NCBI GenBank assembly: GCA_029204225.1
Contig: CM055102.1
Span: forward strand, 21,775,386-21,839,385
Direction of reading: 5' to 3'
DNA length: 64,000 nucleotides
From: Diphasiastrum complanatum
Taxonomy: Eukaryota > Streptophyta > Lycopodiopsida > Lycopodiales > Lycopodiaceae
Below are positions 31,181-41,754 of the stretch, in pieces. Both the position numbers and the translations under genes were made by a program. How positions within the stretch are numbered: the first letter of the stretch is position 1; every line of letters begins with the position of its first letter. The notes beneath the pieces were generated by a model. It was given only the letters and a program-made list of their open reading frames with translations. It was not told where the DNA came from and did not search any database.

Positions 31181-33115
31181 ATCTCGGCCGCGTCATCTGA
31201 AACCAAGCAATATGGAACAACCAGGAATGCCAAGGAACCAGAAGAAGATCAAGCAGCAACCAGGTATGCCAAGGTATCCATAATGCCCAAGATAGTAGAG
31301 GATTAGCCCAAAAGATAGGGACATCATACCAAGGTATCCAAAAAGCCCGAGAAGGTAGAACTGCATCAGCAACGGGAAGCCAATAAGGAAACTGGAAAAG
31401 AGATGGACACTCATCGCGAATAGCCGCATCATACACGTAACCATCAACCATATGTGCAAACTCAGTGATATAGGTGCCCGAAGAAAAGATAGCAGCATCG
31501 GAAGACCAGCACCAAGGAGTAGGAACATAAGCAGGATGACAGGCACGCTATAGTAGCATGGAAAAGCAAGCGATATGCCAGGAATCATGGATCATAAAGA
31601 GATCATCCTGACAAAGGATAGCTAAAATGGAGAAATGTGCACCAGCATGGTCAAAAGCCCAAGGTATCCATAAGGCCCATGAATGAGAAGTAGCAATGGC
31701 ACACGGGACCTTTAAGGCCCCTATCACGAAAGGAGCAGCATGCCAAAAGCTCCAGAAGGTCCAAGAAATCAATGCATCATCTAAAAAGACATGATGCATA
31801 AAAACAATAGCAACAAATCTAGAAATAGTAGAGGCCTCAACTGAAAAACTGTAGCCAAAGAACTCATCCAAAAAGACCTCATAGGGACATACCAATCCAT
31901 CATAGGATACACCAAAAACGGATGGAGAATCGGATGACCCATCGGAACTGGCCGCAAGAGTAATCCCAAAGTACACACCAAGCACACAAGTGAGGAATAG
32001 AAGAAATGCACTGGAACGAGGAACAGGATCCCCAACATCAGTAGCAAGCATTGGATCAATATCCACGTGTAGCTGAGAATGAGTATCAAAGCACATATGA
32101 GCAATACTAAAGTATATGGCGGCAACATCCCCAAAAACTATCCAAGAGAGGAGAAGGAACTCTCTCAAGGTAATCTGATGGTCTCGGAAAACCAAAACAT
32201 AGTGGCAACTCAGCATCGGAGACCAAGCGATATGGAGCAACCTGAAATGACGGGGAATCTGAAGATCACCTGGACAAACAGTAGCTGGAACGGAGGCAAT
32301 AACCCAAGCCATCAAGATATACCAAGCCTGACAATGAGCAACAACCCAAGGAACAGATAGAGAGCCACATGCATAATCATAGAGATATCCGCACCATAGG
32401 CGATCAGTAATATGGAAAAACCAGAACCAATCAACAGGTCCAAATGGAAACCAAGCTATACGTAATAACCAAGAATGCCATATATCCATAGCATCGGCAT
32501 GGATTGCAACAAACCTATATGTAGAAACACAAGGAGACTGAAGGATGCCCGTATACTCATCTAGAAAGATCCCAGCATATAAATACCCAAGATAAGTAAT
32601 AGTGACCATCTCGCAAATATCCTCGGATGGAAAATGTGTAACGGTAAGGGCCAAAGGCGCATGAATCATGTAAGGAACCGTAGAAATATCATGAGGCGGT
32701 TCACAAACCTCAAGTAGAGATCCATGGAGTAAAGCGAAAGAAGATACGACCTGATCACCAATAGCGAGGGAACCATCAAACGTGGACCCGTGAAGTACCC
32801 CATAGAAATCAGCAGGAACATCAGCCATAACGGATGCAAGAGATGGAGATATAGAGACCAATGGAGAAGATACTACACCAACCACCGAACCACTATCTGA
32901 GGTATGCGCAAAAGCAATAGTAGAAATACCACCAAGGTATACGGCCTGAATATCAATGAAACCAGGAATGACCACTGAATACAATATCTGTGAATCAAGG
33001 CATATAGGCACAAGGCACACAACAACAACCTGTAAATCCGAAGGAGCATCAACCTGAGGAAGAGGACCCACGAATGGTGAAAGTGAAGCAGCAACTGATG
33101 TACTCTGAATGGAAA
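31181..33115 (-). other. G2 passenger b: unidentified repetitive coding-like sequence
   Basis: Occupies the place of RT, RNase H and integrase. An open frame runs from 33263 to 31548 (571 codons), starting in the pro-RT linker and then entirely unfamiliar. Repeated peptide themes: MDIWHSWLLRIAWFPFG, RHFRLLHIAWSPM, HSWALWIPWAFDH, SWLFHIAWF, and HHVFLDDALISW / AGIFLDEYTGIL. On the DNA level, GGCAT(T/A)CCTGG and AGCTTGG(T/A)TTCCAT themes recur. Long open frame plus internal repeats suggests an expanded, formerly translated module. No family recognised. Confidence 0.7.
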
Positions 33116-33296
33116 GAAGAGCTGCATCCTGAGCCTTTGGCAGGCTACGCATAAACTGCTTCCCGGTAACCAACTGATAGTCACCCTGGGAATCAATACC
33201 ACCAAGTGAATGATGCTGACCACCAGCATGAGTAAAGGAAAGTGTCTGCTGAGAGAGATCCACAGCAACAGTACCAAGTGAAGAGAACTAGGCTGC
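33116..33296 (-). pseudogene. G2 protease-RT linker
   Basis: AVDLSQQTLSF then GGIDSQGDYQLVTGKQFMRS, LPKAQDAALLSIQ, matching G1 (QTLTF...GIDSQGDFQLITGKQFIRS). The codon matching G1's TAG 4739 is CAG here. Homology to G1 stops at about 33115 and passenger b begins. Confidence 0.87.
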
Positions 33297-33544
33297 ACCA
33301 AAAATAATGTCATAGTGCTTCAGAAAAATGATTTAGAAATCTGCCTGACCAGAAAAATCACCAATGCGATAATCCAAGCCTTGAATCATCTAAGAACTGG
33401 GAAAAGAATGGGAACGTCAACCTCAACACTGAGAGGCTGGGAAGCAGGAACAGGTGTAGCACGAATCCTGGTGGAAATGTAACTGCTAATAAATGAATGT
33501 GTACTGCCTGTATCCACTAAAGCAATATACTCTCTCCCCGCATC
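33297..33544 (-). pseudogene. G2 aspartic protease
   Basis: GREYIALVDTGSTHSFISSY matches G1 (the DTG motif is retained). It continues with TAG 33392-33390 where G1 has Gln (PSSQMF), then YRIGDFSGQADF and further stops. The active-site motif is intact but the domain is not continuous. Confidence 0.86.
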
Positions 33545-33905
33545 TAGAATAATATGATCCACAAATGGAACAACATACGTAGGCATAATGACAAAAGCAT
33601 CAACTGATAAGTTTTGGCCTAAATATGCATCTAGAAGAACCACATACTCATCTAGACGGGTATCAACAAAATCAACTAGTGAGTATACAATAGGACCATC
33701 ATGAAATGTATAACCATATGCCATATCAATAGGATCATAGCATCTATGTCAGTATCAAGGACCATATCAGCCGTAACCTGTATATGTGAATCAGCATCAG
33801 TAGGAACCTGTATATGTGACTCTGACTCACTATGGGATACAATGACGAGCTCAGGTAGATCAATAACTATCTCAAGGAAATCAGGCAACTCGCTCAAACT
33901 GTGTG
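33545..33905 (-). other. G2 passenger a
   Basis: Replaces the gag zinc knuckle and the gag-protease spacer. Acidic/hydrophobic frames: SLSELPDFLEIVIDLPELVI, two copies of (S)HIQV(P/T)(T/A)D about 13 codons apart, and RLDEYVVLLDAYLGQ. The last resembles the FLDEYTGIL and FLDEFFGYSF elements of passenger b. Unidentified. Confidence 0.6.
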
Positions 33906-34205
33906 ATATAGGATCCTGAAGGTCAGCGAACTCTGCAGACGTGTAACGTCGGACAAAAGCAGGTCGAGGGTCCACAATGCAAGGAACTGGAACTGAAGGG
34001 GCAGGTGTAGGGGTGGACATAGCGGGAAAAGATGAAGCAGAAGGACGAGGTCGGTAGAAGCGGGAAGGAAGGGTGTCAGAGTACTTGTGCTGTAAAGTAC
34101 TGGCAAGAGACATCGCCTCAACAAGTGTGGGACAGAAGGAAAAAACATCGTAATGTAAGGCACCACGAAACCCAGCAATGTAACGAGAAATAAGCTCAGT
34201 GGGCG
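33906..34205 (-). pseudogene. G2 gag, C-terminal part without zinc knuckle
   Basis: PPTELISRYIAGFRGALHYD, EAMSLASTLQHKYSDTLPSR and RPAFVRRYTSAEFADLQ match G1 gag closely. Homology stops at FADLQ, just before where G1 has the CCHC knuckle. The N-terminus was removed by the deletion that also took most of the 5' LTR. Confidence 0.88.
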
Positions 34206-34257
34206 GTAAAGTAAATGTAAATGGACGCGGCGAATGTAATGAGCCGAGTCCATAACT
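34206..34257 (-). repeat. G2 5' LTR stub
   Basis: AGTTATGGACTCGGCTCATT... for about 50 bases, ending at TTTAC where gag sequence (GCCCACTGAGC) begins. The terminus still abuts CGTAT at 34258-34262. Confidence 0.88.
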
Positions 34258-34262
34258 CGTAT
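34258..34262. repeat. G2 target-site duplication (CGTAT), right copy
   Basis: Matches 30409-30413 exactly. Confidence 0.88.
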
Positions 34263-35066
34263 CCAACTCTATAGCAAATGCCACTTGTGTGACTATGCGA
34301 AAACGATGATGTATGCAAAAAAGCACAAACCCTAAGGGGGACGACACAAATCGTCACCTCAGTGTAGGCTCTATGCAAACAAATCTAGCAAGTGATAGGT
34401 GGTGAAGAAGCTGCCAAAATGTCCACCAAATAGAGCACCAAGTAAGGAAGTAAGCCGCCAAACAAGGGAAATATATACTACAAAAAGAGTCTAAAACCAG
34501 CAAGAAAAAGTGTGCAAAAACATGTCAATATCACCTCCAAGTAAGGTACTAGAAATAGGTGGTTATGTTGCCTCAAAAATTTAGTAAGGTAGCTCAAATT
34601 GCAGCAGCAAAGAGGGGATGCTAGAACGTGGCCGAAAACCAGCGAACAACTAACGAAATATGTGTCAAAATCACCTCCAAATAGGGCGTTAGGAAGGATG
34701 GAATGTACTGCCTTGAAAAACCAACAAGTGAAGTCGAAAAAAACCTAAAAACTAGGGCAATGGAGCCTTCAAAGACTATCAAAAGCCAGCAAACAAATGC
34801 TAATAAAAAAGTGTCGAAACCTCCTCCAAATAGGGCGCTAGAAAGTACAATAGGTACTGCTTTGAAAATCTACCAAAATACCGCCAGAAAATATAGCACC
34901 CACTAAAATAGCTGCCAAAAATGATCCGTAGATTTTCTATTATTCATTTATTTTCTTTTCTTTTATTTATGTGGAAGGACTTCCGCTAACCATCTCCTAA
35001 AGATTCGCAAAAAAAAAACAATGGAAATCCAACAAGTGGAAAAAATCTAGCACTCCCACCAAGGAA
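34263..35066 (-). other. G3 leader, distal part
   Basis: Non-coding. Three or four imperfect repeats of TCACCTCCAAATAGGGCGYTAG-like sequence (about 34430, 34525, 34670 and 34825) occur as seen on the plus strand, each followed by an AGGTACTGCCTTGAAAA-like motif. Related CTCCACCAAATAGGACAC occurs upstream of gag G4 near 43387. Confidence 0.55.
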
Positions 35067-35085
35067 GGAAAGTGTTTTGATATCA
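35067..35085 (-). promoter_or_regulatory. G3 primer-binding site, decayed
   Basis: On the minus strand TGATATCAAAACACTTTCC follows TAACT. Compare G1 TGGTATCAGAGCACTTTTC. All differences but one are G-to-A or the complementary change. Confidence 0.65.
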
Positions 35086-35430
35086 AGTTAAAACCCATCT
35101 ATAGATTCAGCATGAAAGATAGTAAATAACATTCTTAAAAGCTGCAAAATAATCATTCACAAAACAAAGAAGAATAATGAAATCAATGATTGTTGATAGC
35201 TCAGGCCGCTCTCCAACCAATATCTCCAATACAAAGCTCCAAACTCATAATGAATAGTGTTAGAGGCTATTTATACTAAGCAAAAGCTACCTCTCTTCCA
35301 TTGACTTGGAGGGAAATATGAAAATTCAAATATTAGGGCCCAATTAGGAACCATGTAAAATAGTGTTCGAGGGCTTTCCAAATGTAATAAAAAGTGCATG
35401 GCCAGATATAGAGAAGTATGGACTATGTGT
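35086..35430 (-). repeat. G3 5' LTR (right boundary uncertain)
   Basis: Ends TAACT at 35086 on the minus strand, next to the primer site. A TATA-like TATAAATA lies at about 35271-35278 on the minus strand. The start (AGTTA expected) was not found, so 35430 is approximate. Confidence 0.5.
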
Positions 35431-36720
35431 ATCCTTAACAGAGATTAGGGCAACTTAGGGTACCTGGTCCTATAAGGACATACCTTTGATGGTGATTCGC
35501 CCAGTACCTAAAGGTATACTGGTTAGGGCCTAGTTCTAGTATATAAGGAAGTGTGTCACCACTAGATGTGGAGTGTCTTAACAAGCATACTTTTTTTACA
35601 AAGAAGAAAAGAGACAAGCAACAAGGATGAATGACTCATAAGAAAATGGTAGCTTTGTGAGACATGAGTTGTTTTCTAAAATGGAGACCAACAAGATTGA
35701 GACCATACCTTTTTACAAAACCCCGAGAAGCCTATAAGCTGAGAATCACGAATGACGTCATTTGGAGTGATGACTTTCTGCAATCAATCCATATGTTGAT
35801 ATACAAAACATTGAGACTAGAGCATGGGAGCAAACCTACTAGCACATTAGTTAATGTAAGTTCCATAAAAGCTTAAGTACATATCCGAATTAGTGATTTA
35901 ATCAGTCAACAAGCAATCCCCAAAAAGTACATAAAGATCTAGTCGATTAGGTGACTATAAGACAAAGGGGTATACATACCACATCATCTTGATATAGAAG
36001 TCCATAAACACTGACTCTACTTTCTTACTATTTTGCACATATAGTAAGAAATGAAAAATTATATAGTTCTCAAATCACAATACATTCAAAATGTCTCAAG
36101 TATAGAATAATCATTTCTCTGCACATTTTCTCTATGCTAGATAAACACTTTTTATGGAACTCGTTGTTACAAATCTGAAAGCTATAGCTTCACAGTCAAT
36201 ACATTCAAAACAATCCTCCAATGTAAAGTTAATGCTATACAAGTATATAGTACCTAATGTAGTCTAAAAAATGGTAAACTTACTTTTCCAAAAGCTTGAA
36301 ACTTGGAATTGTTGAAAATCATGGAACACCTAAATCTTGGAAATATAGATACATGGAATTGATGAACTCATAAGAATCTTAACAAGTTTTTGCTACACCA
36401 TTATCTAGTCAAGGAAACAAAAAGGATCTTCAATAGCCTAGAATTGCAAACAAATTCAACTAGTAGTTGGCCAAAAAGCACCTCTGGATGTAGGTAGTCA
36501 AAATGATAGACAAAAACCAAGCGAGCTATAATATTTCCTGGATATAACAATAATTGGCACCATACTCATGGAGATTGGTCAAAGCAACCATGCACCACAA
36601 GGATACTTCATAAGAACAAAAATGCATGTTTCAATAGAAGCCAATGAATCCCAAGCTATCCAAAGGGACCATACATTGTTGAAGAGTCATGCCTATTTTA
36701 CCCCTTTGGCTAAGAACTAA
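35431..36720. other. No recognisable gene
   Basis: AT-rich. Small ORF at 35664-35876 without recognisable motif. Nothing else seen. Confidence 0.4.
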
Positions 36721-37074
36721 TGTTATTATAAGTTGTATATTACTCATGGGGCATGGTATTCATTAAATACATGGGGCCTCCTATTTGTAACTTAACATAC
36801 TTAGTGCAAGTGGCTCACTTGGCCAAGTAGCTCACTCATATGGTTGCCACCTATACATTCCATGCATGTACATGAGAGGACTTGGAGGACCCATGCCCTC
36901 CTCTCTCTCTCTCTATAGCAATGTATTCTCCTTTCTTACTTTTGGTGTTTTGAGGTGCTTAAGTAGGTTGTGTAGCCTGTGAGTCTAAGAGTGAGAGAAA
37001 CATCAATGCTTAGATTCTTGAGAATATTCTCATCTTCCACAAGCACCTCAATCTTGTAGGAAGCCTCCTTTGAT
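36721..37074 (+). repeat. Possible LTR fragment inside copia remnant
   Basis: Starts TGTTATTATAAGTTG, has a short (CT)8 patch at 36899-36914, and ends at CTGTACA just before copia RNase H sequence resumes. The base content resembles a copia LTR, but no target duplication was found. Confidence 0.3.
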
Positions 37075-37358
37075 CTGTACAGGGCGACTACGAGGACTGG
37101 CTATAAAGCTATTTGGTTACGACGCCTACTTGATGATATGCAGATTGCTCAAGTAGGACCTACATTGTTACATTGTGATAACCAAAGTTGAATTTAGCTT
37201 GCAAGAAATCAAGTCTACTATGCATAGACGAAACATATAGAGGTGGACCGACATTTTATAAGAGAGAAAGTGCATACTAAACCACTTAGTAAAGATAAGT
37301 TTGAGAAGTTTAGAACATTGTTAGGTGTTAGCTTTAATAAAATTGCCACTAAGGGGGG
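37075..37358 (+). pseudogene. Ty1/copia RNase H, C-terminal end
   Basis: YKAIWLRRLLDDMQIAQVGP, then TLLHCDNQS and a stop, then (T)KHIEVDRHFIREKV and TKPLSKDKFEKFRTLLGV. This is the classic copia RNase H end (AIWLRxLLxD, CDNQSAI, TKHI(E/D)VxxHFIREKV, LTKPL). A gap precedes TKPL (the ADILTK segment is lost). It ends at the purine tract AAGGGGGG. Confidence 0.85.
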
Positions 37359-37743
37359 TGTTAGGAACAACGTAACCACGTAGAAGCCAAAGCTAGTCCA
37401 ATCCACCCAGCCAATGCACTCTCTTACAGAATGTTCCTCCTAGCCTAGTGTGAGTTTACATGGATGTGGTAGGTGGTAGTTGTTGCTGACACCCACTATT
37501 CATGCTGCATGCATGGGTTACTGATGCATGTGGGGTCCGGGTCCTAGCCCATCACTGAAGGACTGCATGGCCCCCTACTGCCATGCATGTGTCTGCATGC
37601 GTCTACATGTATCTGCATGGGCATTACTGGCCCTCATACCTACTGCATGGTATGCATGCATGCCTCTGACTCACATTGTCCTGTCTGGTGGTTAGCTGCA
37701 CTTAGAAGTATTGTTGGGTCAGTACTATTACGGTCTCGTAACA
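37359..37743. repeat. LTR-like segment TGTTA...TAACA shared by two converging elements
   Basis: 385 bp with ends TGTTAGG and CGTAACA. On its left is a copia purine tract (AAGGGGGG, plus strand); on its right is a gypsy purine tract (minus strand AAGGGGGAGGGAG). Many GCATG/ATGCAT words lie at 37495-37670. Each neighbour treats it as the start of its own 3' LTR, so it is probably a composite. Confidence 0.55.
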
Positions 37744-37754
37744 CTCCCTCCCCC

Positions 37755-38616
37755 TTAAGGGCTCTCTTGGTAATCTAAGACAAAGTGGTGATACAACTGT
37801 TGAAGTATGCTGCCTTTTTCCCAAGTGGCATTCTCAACTGGTTGATCCTTCCACTCGATTAAATATTCCTGATATACGGTATTACGTGTTTGCGTCTCCC
37901 TAGAACTGAGAATACTTTCTAGCTCATGTGGAAGTTGCTGAGAATCCACAGGGGGAACTAGAACATTGTCCCTTACTAGATTATCTAATCTAGTTAAAGC
38001 CCGTCGTGACTGACTAACATGAAATACTGGATGGACTTTAGTACTTGTATTGAATTTTTCCCGCCTATATTTGATAGACAAGTCAAATTCTTGCATTAAC
38101 TCAGCCCATCGAGCTTTCCGACCTCTAAGCTCAGGCTGATTACATTTATATCTAAGGCTTTCATGGTCAATCAAGATCTCAAAACTAGCACCATGCAAAT
38201 AATGCCGCCAAGTCTTTAAGGGCATGAATAATAGAAAAGAGGTCTTTTTCATAAGCGTTGTATCTGGTCTGAGCGGGTTTAAGCTTCTTACTTTCAAACG
38301 CTACTGGTCGTCCATTTTGGTTCAACACTGCACCTATTGCAAAGTCACTGGCATCTGTTTCGACCACAAAAGGTTGGTTTGGGTCTACGACTTTCAGTAT
38401 TGGCGTTGTAGCCAAAGCTGTTTTGCTTTTGGAGTCTATATAACATGTAGGAACTTGCCCATCTCCACAACTTGTTTTCAGTTTCCGATTGTCGGAATTC
38501 TCTCCTCTCTTGTATTCAGTCACTGTGGCTCGAGGGAGAAGTTGATTGGGGTTTGACTCTCGGCTTCCAATTGGTTCAGTGATTTGGCTCCACAGTAGTC
38601 CTTTTGGTGCATGCAA
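37755..38616 (-). pseudogene. G5: Ty3/gypsy RNase H joined to chromodomain (integrase deleted)
   Basis: A different gypsy lineage from G1. Frame 38616-38185 has PILKVVDPNQPFVVETDASD and FAIGAVLNQNGRPVAFESKK. Frame 38297-37755 has TWRHYLHGASFEILIDHESL then FDLSIKYRREKFN. This joins directly to STKVHPVFHVSQ, normally found after the integrase core, and on to the chromodomain YQEYLIEWKDQPVENATWEK. About 1.5 kb of integrase is therefore deleted. TAA at 37757-37755 is followed by a purine tract. Confidence 0.88.
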
Positions 38617-38655
38617 TAAGATCTAGAGGATCTTCACTTGGTGATTCTTACCATG

Positions 38656-38671
38656 ATATCAGAGCTTGGCT
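38656..38671 (+). promoter_or_regulatory. Possible primer-binding site of an unidentified LTR element
   Basis: TGATATCAGAGCTTGG after ...TTACCA resembles the Met-tRNA primer site TGGTATCAGAGC with one change. No gag follows and no LTR boundary could be fixed. Confidence 0.4.
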
Positions 38672-40402
38672 TTGCATCGATAAGAAAGTGGAGTTGCTTT
38701 TGCTTTTCCCCAGCTTTTTGGGAGTATCTCCTTGATTTTTACTTCTTGGTGATGGAATTGACCTCCAAGTAAGTGGCTTCCCTGATTCTTGATTGCTTTC
38801 AGCCTAATGATCAGTGTTCATAGACATAACTGGAAATAGTTCAATTTTTTACTGTTTTTTACAATTTTTTGACTAGTATTCACTAGTTTAGCTTGAAATT
38901 CGTCGAATCTACTGTACATAAACGTTTTTTAGGATTGTACTTGCTGTTTTTCAGTCATTAGGACAGGGTCTACTGATTGCATGCCAATATTACGGTCAAA
39001 GTCGAATCGAGAGAGTATTTTGGTCAAAATTCAATGAGTTTGACTAGAATTGCCAGTAAGAATTGATGTTGAGCCTAGTCAAAATTTTTGCACGTGCATG
39101 TAGGTGAATTACAATAGGTAGGTATTGCACTTGCATGTGGATTTGATCCATCAAAACATGCCAAAAAGTCAAAAAACCAGGTTTTTTAATGGTATTTCAC
39201 TATTTTGGAAGATTTTCTAAATATCTTTGCACGAAACTTTGCATGCACATTCTTAGGTGTGTATTGAAGCTTTCTAGAGGCTGTGAAGAAGTTTGGTAGG
39301 AATCAATCATTGTTAGGGGTCTCAAAACTTCGAAAAATAAAGTTTTTGATGATTTTCGAGCTTGAATAACTCTTTGTAGCGGATCTAGAACCTCTGAACC
39401 TGTATAGAGTCTGAAAGACAGGTTGTATTGCCTCTAATTCAAGCCCTCATGCACCCAATTTGAAAAAGAGAAGCTAATAAAATGAAGGTCCTACTTTTTC
39501 AAAGAGAAATAAGCAAAATTCATACTATAGCACTTGAGCATGCTCAAAACCAAACCAAATAGTAGAGATGGTTGATGAAATGCGTTGTTGAAGATAGAAA
39601 GAAAAATAATAAACCAACTTTTTGCAACTTGGACGAAGATTTTGAATAAGAACTGCGTGCGTACAAAAGCCTGTATCGTTGTTAAATCTAGTAATACTCA
39701 ATATGACAAAGGAGACATGTAGCCTTCAACTTTATGGAATTCATGTCAGAATTTGTTGTGACTAGATAACTCCTATATAGAAATTGTATGACAAATTTTG
39801 ACAATTCACTCAAAAAGTTTAAAACTATCAACTCCATCATGCATCACATGAGCCAATTGCTATGACATTCCTACTCACGTCATCAATTCCCCAGAGTAGA
39901 TGGACATCACATGCACAACCATATAGCCCTAATTAGCTTTCACAAATTGCAAAGATCAACATGTTAAGTATTTATCACTTCTCTAAAGGTGAAGGTCAAA
40001 TTCAATCTTGAGGGAGTTTAGATCAAAAGAGCAACGTTAATGAAACAAAGGCCCTACTTCCTCCCTAAAGAATAAGGAAAATCTGCAGTTCATCAATTAA
40101 GCTACCTCAAAACCTAGTTAAATAGCATAGCTGGTGGGAAAAGAATGCACCACTTTTAAAAGAATTTGTGCAAACCAATTGGCCAAAACTTGGAGGAATC
40201 TCAAACAAGAACTGCGATCACTTATATGGTTAAAAAAAATTATGATGTTAAAAGTACAGGTTCAGAAAAGTTCTACAAAACAACATGATAATCACAAACT
40301 TGAGTTTTTCAACAAAGATATGTAAAGAGTTTAATGAGCTCTTAAGCTGTATGAAAAATTAGCAAAATTACCCTCTAGATGACTCTTTGTATGTAGACCT
40401 TA
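38672..40402. other. No recognisable gene
   Basis: AT-rich. The first part may be the leader of an LTR element primed at 38656. No ORF of note. Confidence 0.4.
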
Positions 40403-40407
40403 GAAGC

Positions 40408-41072
40408 CCGTTCCGACCAAAATGGGTCGTTCTGTTCCGTTCCGACCGTTTCGTACGTTTCGGAATGTACTGGGTCGGAACGATTTATTAAAAATAAAAA
40501 TACGTGTTAAACTGGCCACCATCTTCGTTCTTCTTTGTAATACACTGAGGGACGCTCATACTGGCACCTCTACGACCAGAATACAACGGGGAAGGATTTC
40601 ATAAACAATACAACGGGGATCGCTAATATATGAAATCTTGTTTGCTTGTCTGAAGGATTTCATAGATATTCAAATAACGTTACATTCAATCCCTTCGCTT
40701 CTAATAACGTTACATTCTATATTTTTTGAAGAATTTAGAATAAGAAATTCTGCAACAAAAATATCTACGTTTGGGTTAGCATGCTTTCTGGAGGACGTAT
40801 TCTGAGCATGTTGCAACGGGGATCATCTATGAAATCCTTCAGACAAGCAAATAGTTCGCACGCAGGTTTTCTGTTGAGCAAATGATTGCGTTCATCTCTG
40901 ACAGTCAAACAATCATCCTGCCCATCAACTTCACGGATTAGCTACCCGACAATCCAAATCTGGGTTGATTTCCTGCAAACACTTGATTATATAGCTTTCA
41001 GTCTTTGTTAAAACGGAATGTATTTTTTTTTTTTAAATTTTGGTGAGGAACGCGTTCTGTTCCGGAATGGGC
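40408..41072. mobile_element. Possible non-autonomous DNA transposon
   Basis: Ends GCCCGTTCCG and CGGAATGGGC (inverted, 9 of 10 match). Inside is a perfect 27-bp inverted repeat, TTTGCTTGTCTGAAGGATTT... at 40641-40667 and its complement at 40825-40851, plus direct repeats of AATAACGTTACATTC (about 40672 and 40712) and of CAACGGGGA. No ORF. No convincing target duplication, so the class is uncertain (hAT-like ends possible). Confidence 0.4.
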
Positions 41073-41606
41073 AACTCCCTAACTTTTCACGAAGCAAAAT
41101 TTCTTTCTTTGTAATAGGATGAACATCTTATGTAAAGCCTCTAGATAAATTCAAGACAGTAGTTATGCACTTGTTATGAGGATAACAATCAAGTACACGA
41201 CTAAATGAAAACAATATCTAAATTTTTCTAACATTTGGTTAATTTTGACCTGTTTTTGAGCAACTTTCATTTGAAAATTGAGTAGTCCACCCCCCATACA
41301 TGCAAGCAAGTTTAAAGGAAGTAATTCCTTACTGACAGTATGTCATCAATTCTATTGGAAGCTCTCCAGTTTAAACAATCTAGCAACTGCAAAACAAAAA
41401 TCACAAGCCAAAGTACTTGAAGTTGTTTAGGGTGGAAGACAAAATTTTATTCCACAAATAATTCAAGTGCATAAGGTGAATGATTTGAAAGCTTTAACAA
41501 AAGTTGAATGCAAATGTACCATTTTATTTGCCTTTAAGACATTTCCTTCACGTGCCTGTAAAAATCGCTCCAAAGTTTCCAAAGGATAACCTTGATGCAT
41601 GCTCTA
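41073..41606. other. No recognisable gene
   Basis: AT-rich. Nothing seen. Confidence 0.4.
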
Positions 41607-41754
41607 ATAACCAAAACAGAAAACATAGTTAGACTTGAGCTCAAAATCAAAGACAAGGACTTACTGAATTAGGGAGCTTTGATAACCAAAACAGAAAACA
41701 TAGTTAGACTCGAGCTCAAAATTAAAGACAAGGACTTGATGAATTAGGGAGCTT
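41607..41754. repeat. 75-bp tandem duplication
   Basis: ATAACCAAAACAGAAAACAT... at 41607-41681 and 41682-41754, differing at a few positions. Non-coding. Confidence 0.85.

Larger units (their letters stand above)
30414..34257 (-). mobile_element. G2: internally rearranged Ty3/gypsy element, G1 family, nested in G3
   Basis: Minus-strand element with perfect 5-bp target duplications. Its 5' LTR keeps only about the first 50 bases before joining gag; its 3' LTR is complete. Order on the minus strand: LTR stub, gag, passenger a, protease, pro-RT linker, passenger b (with a 571-codon open frame), chromodomain, LTR. RT, RNase H, integrase, zinc knuckle and primer site are absent. It could move only with proteins from another copy, and not at all in its present form without a PBS. 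Confidence 0.9.

Noticed and set aside
31548-33263. Annotating the 571-codon G2 frame as a membrane transporter because it is hydrophobic and Trp-rich
   Set aside because: No family motif is recognisable and the hydrophobic runs recur as repeats; function cannot be assigned.
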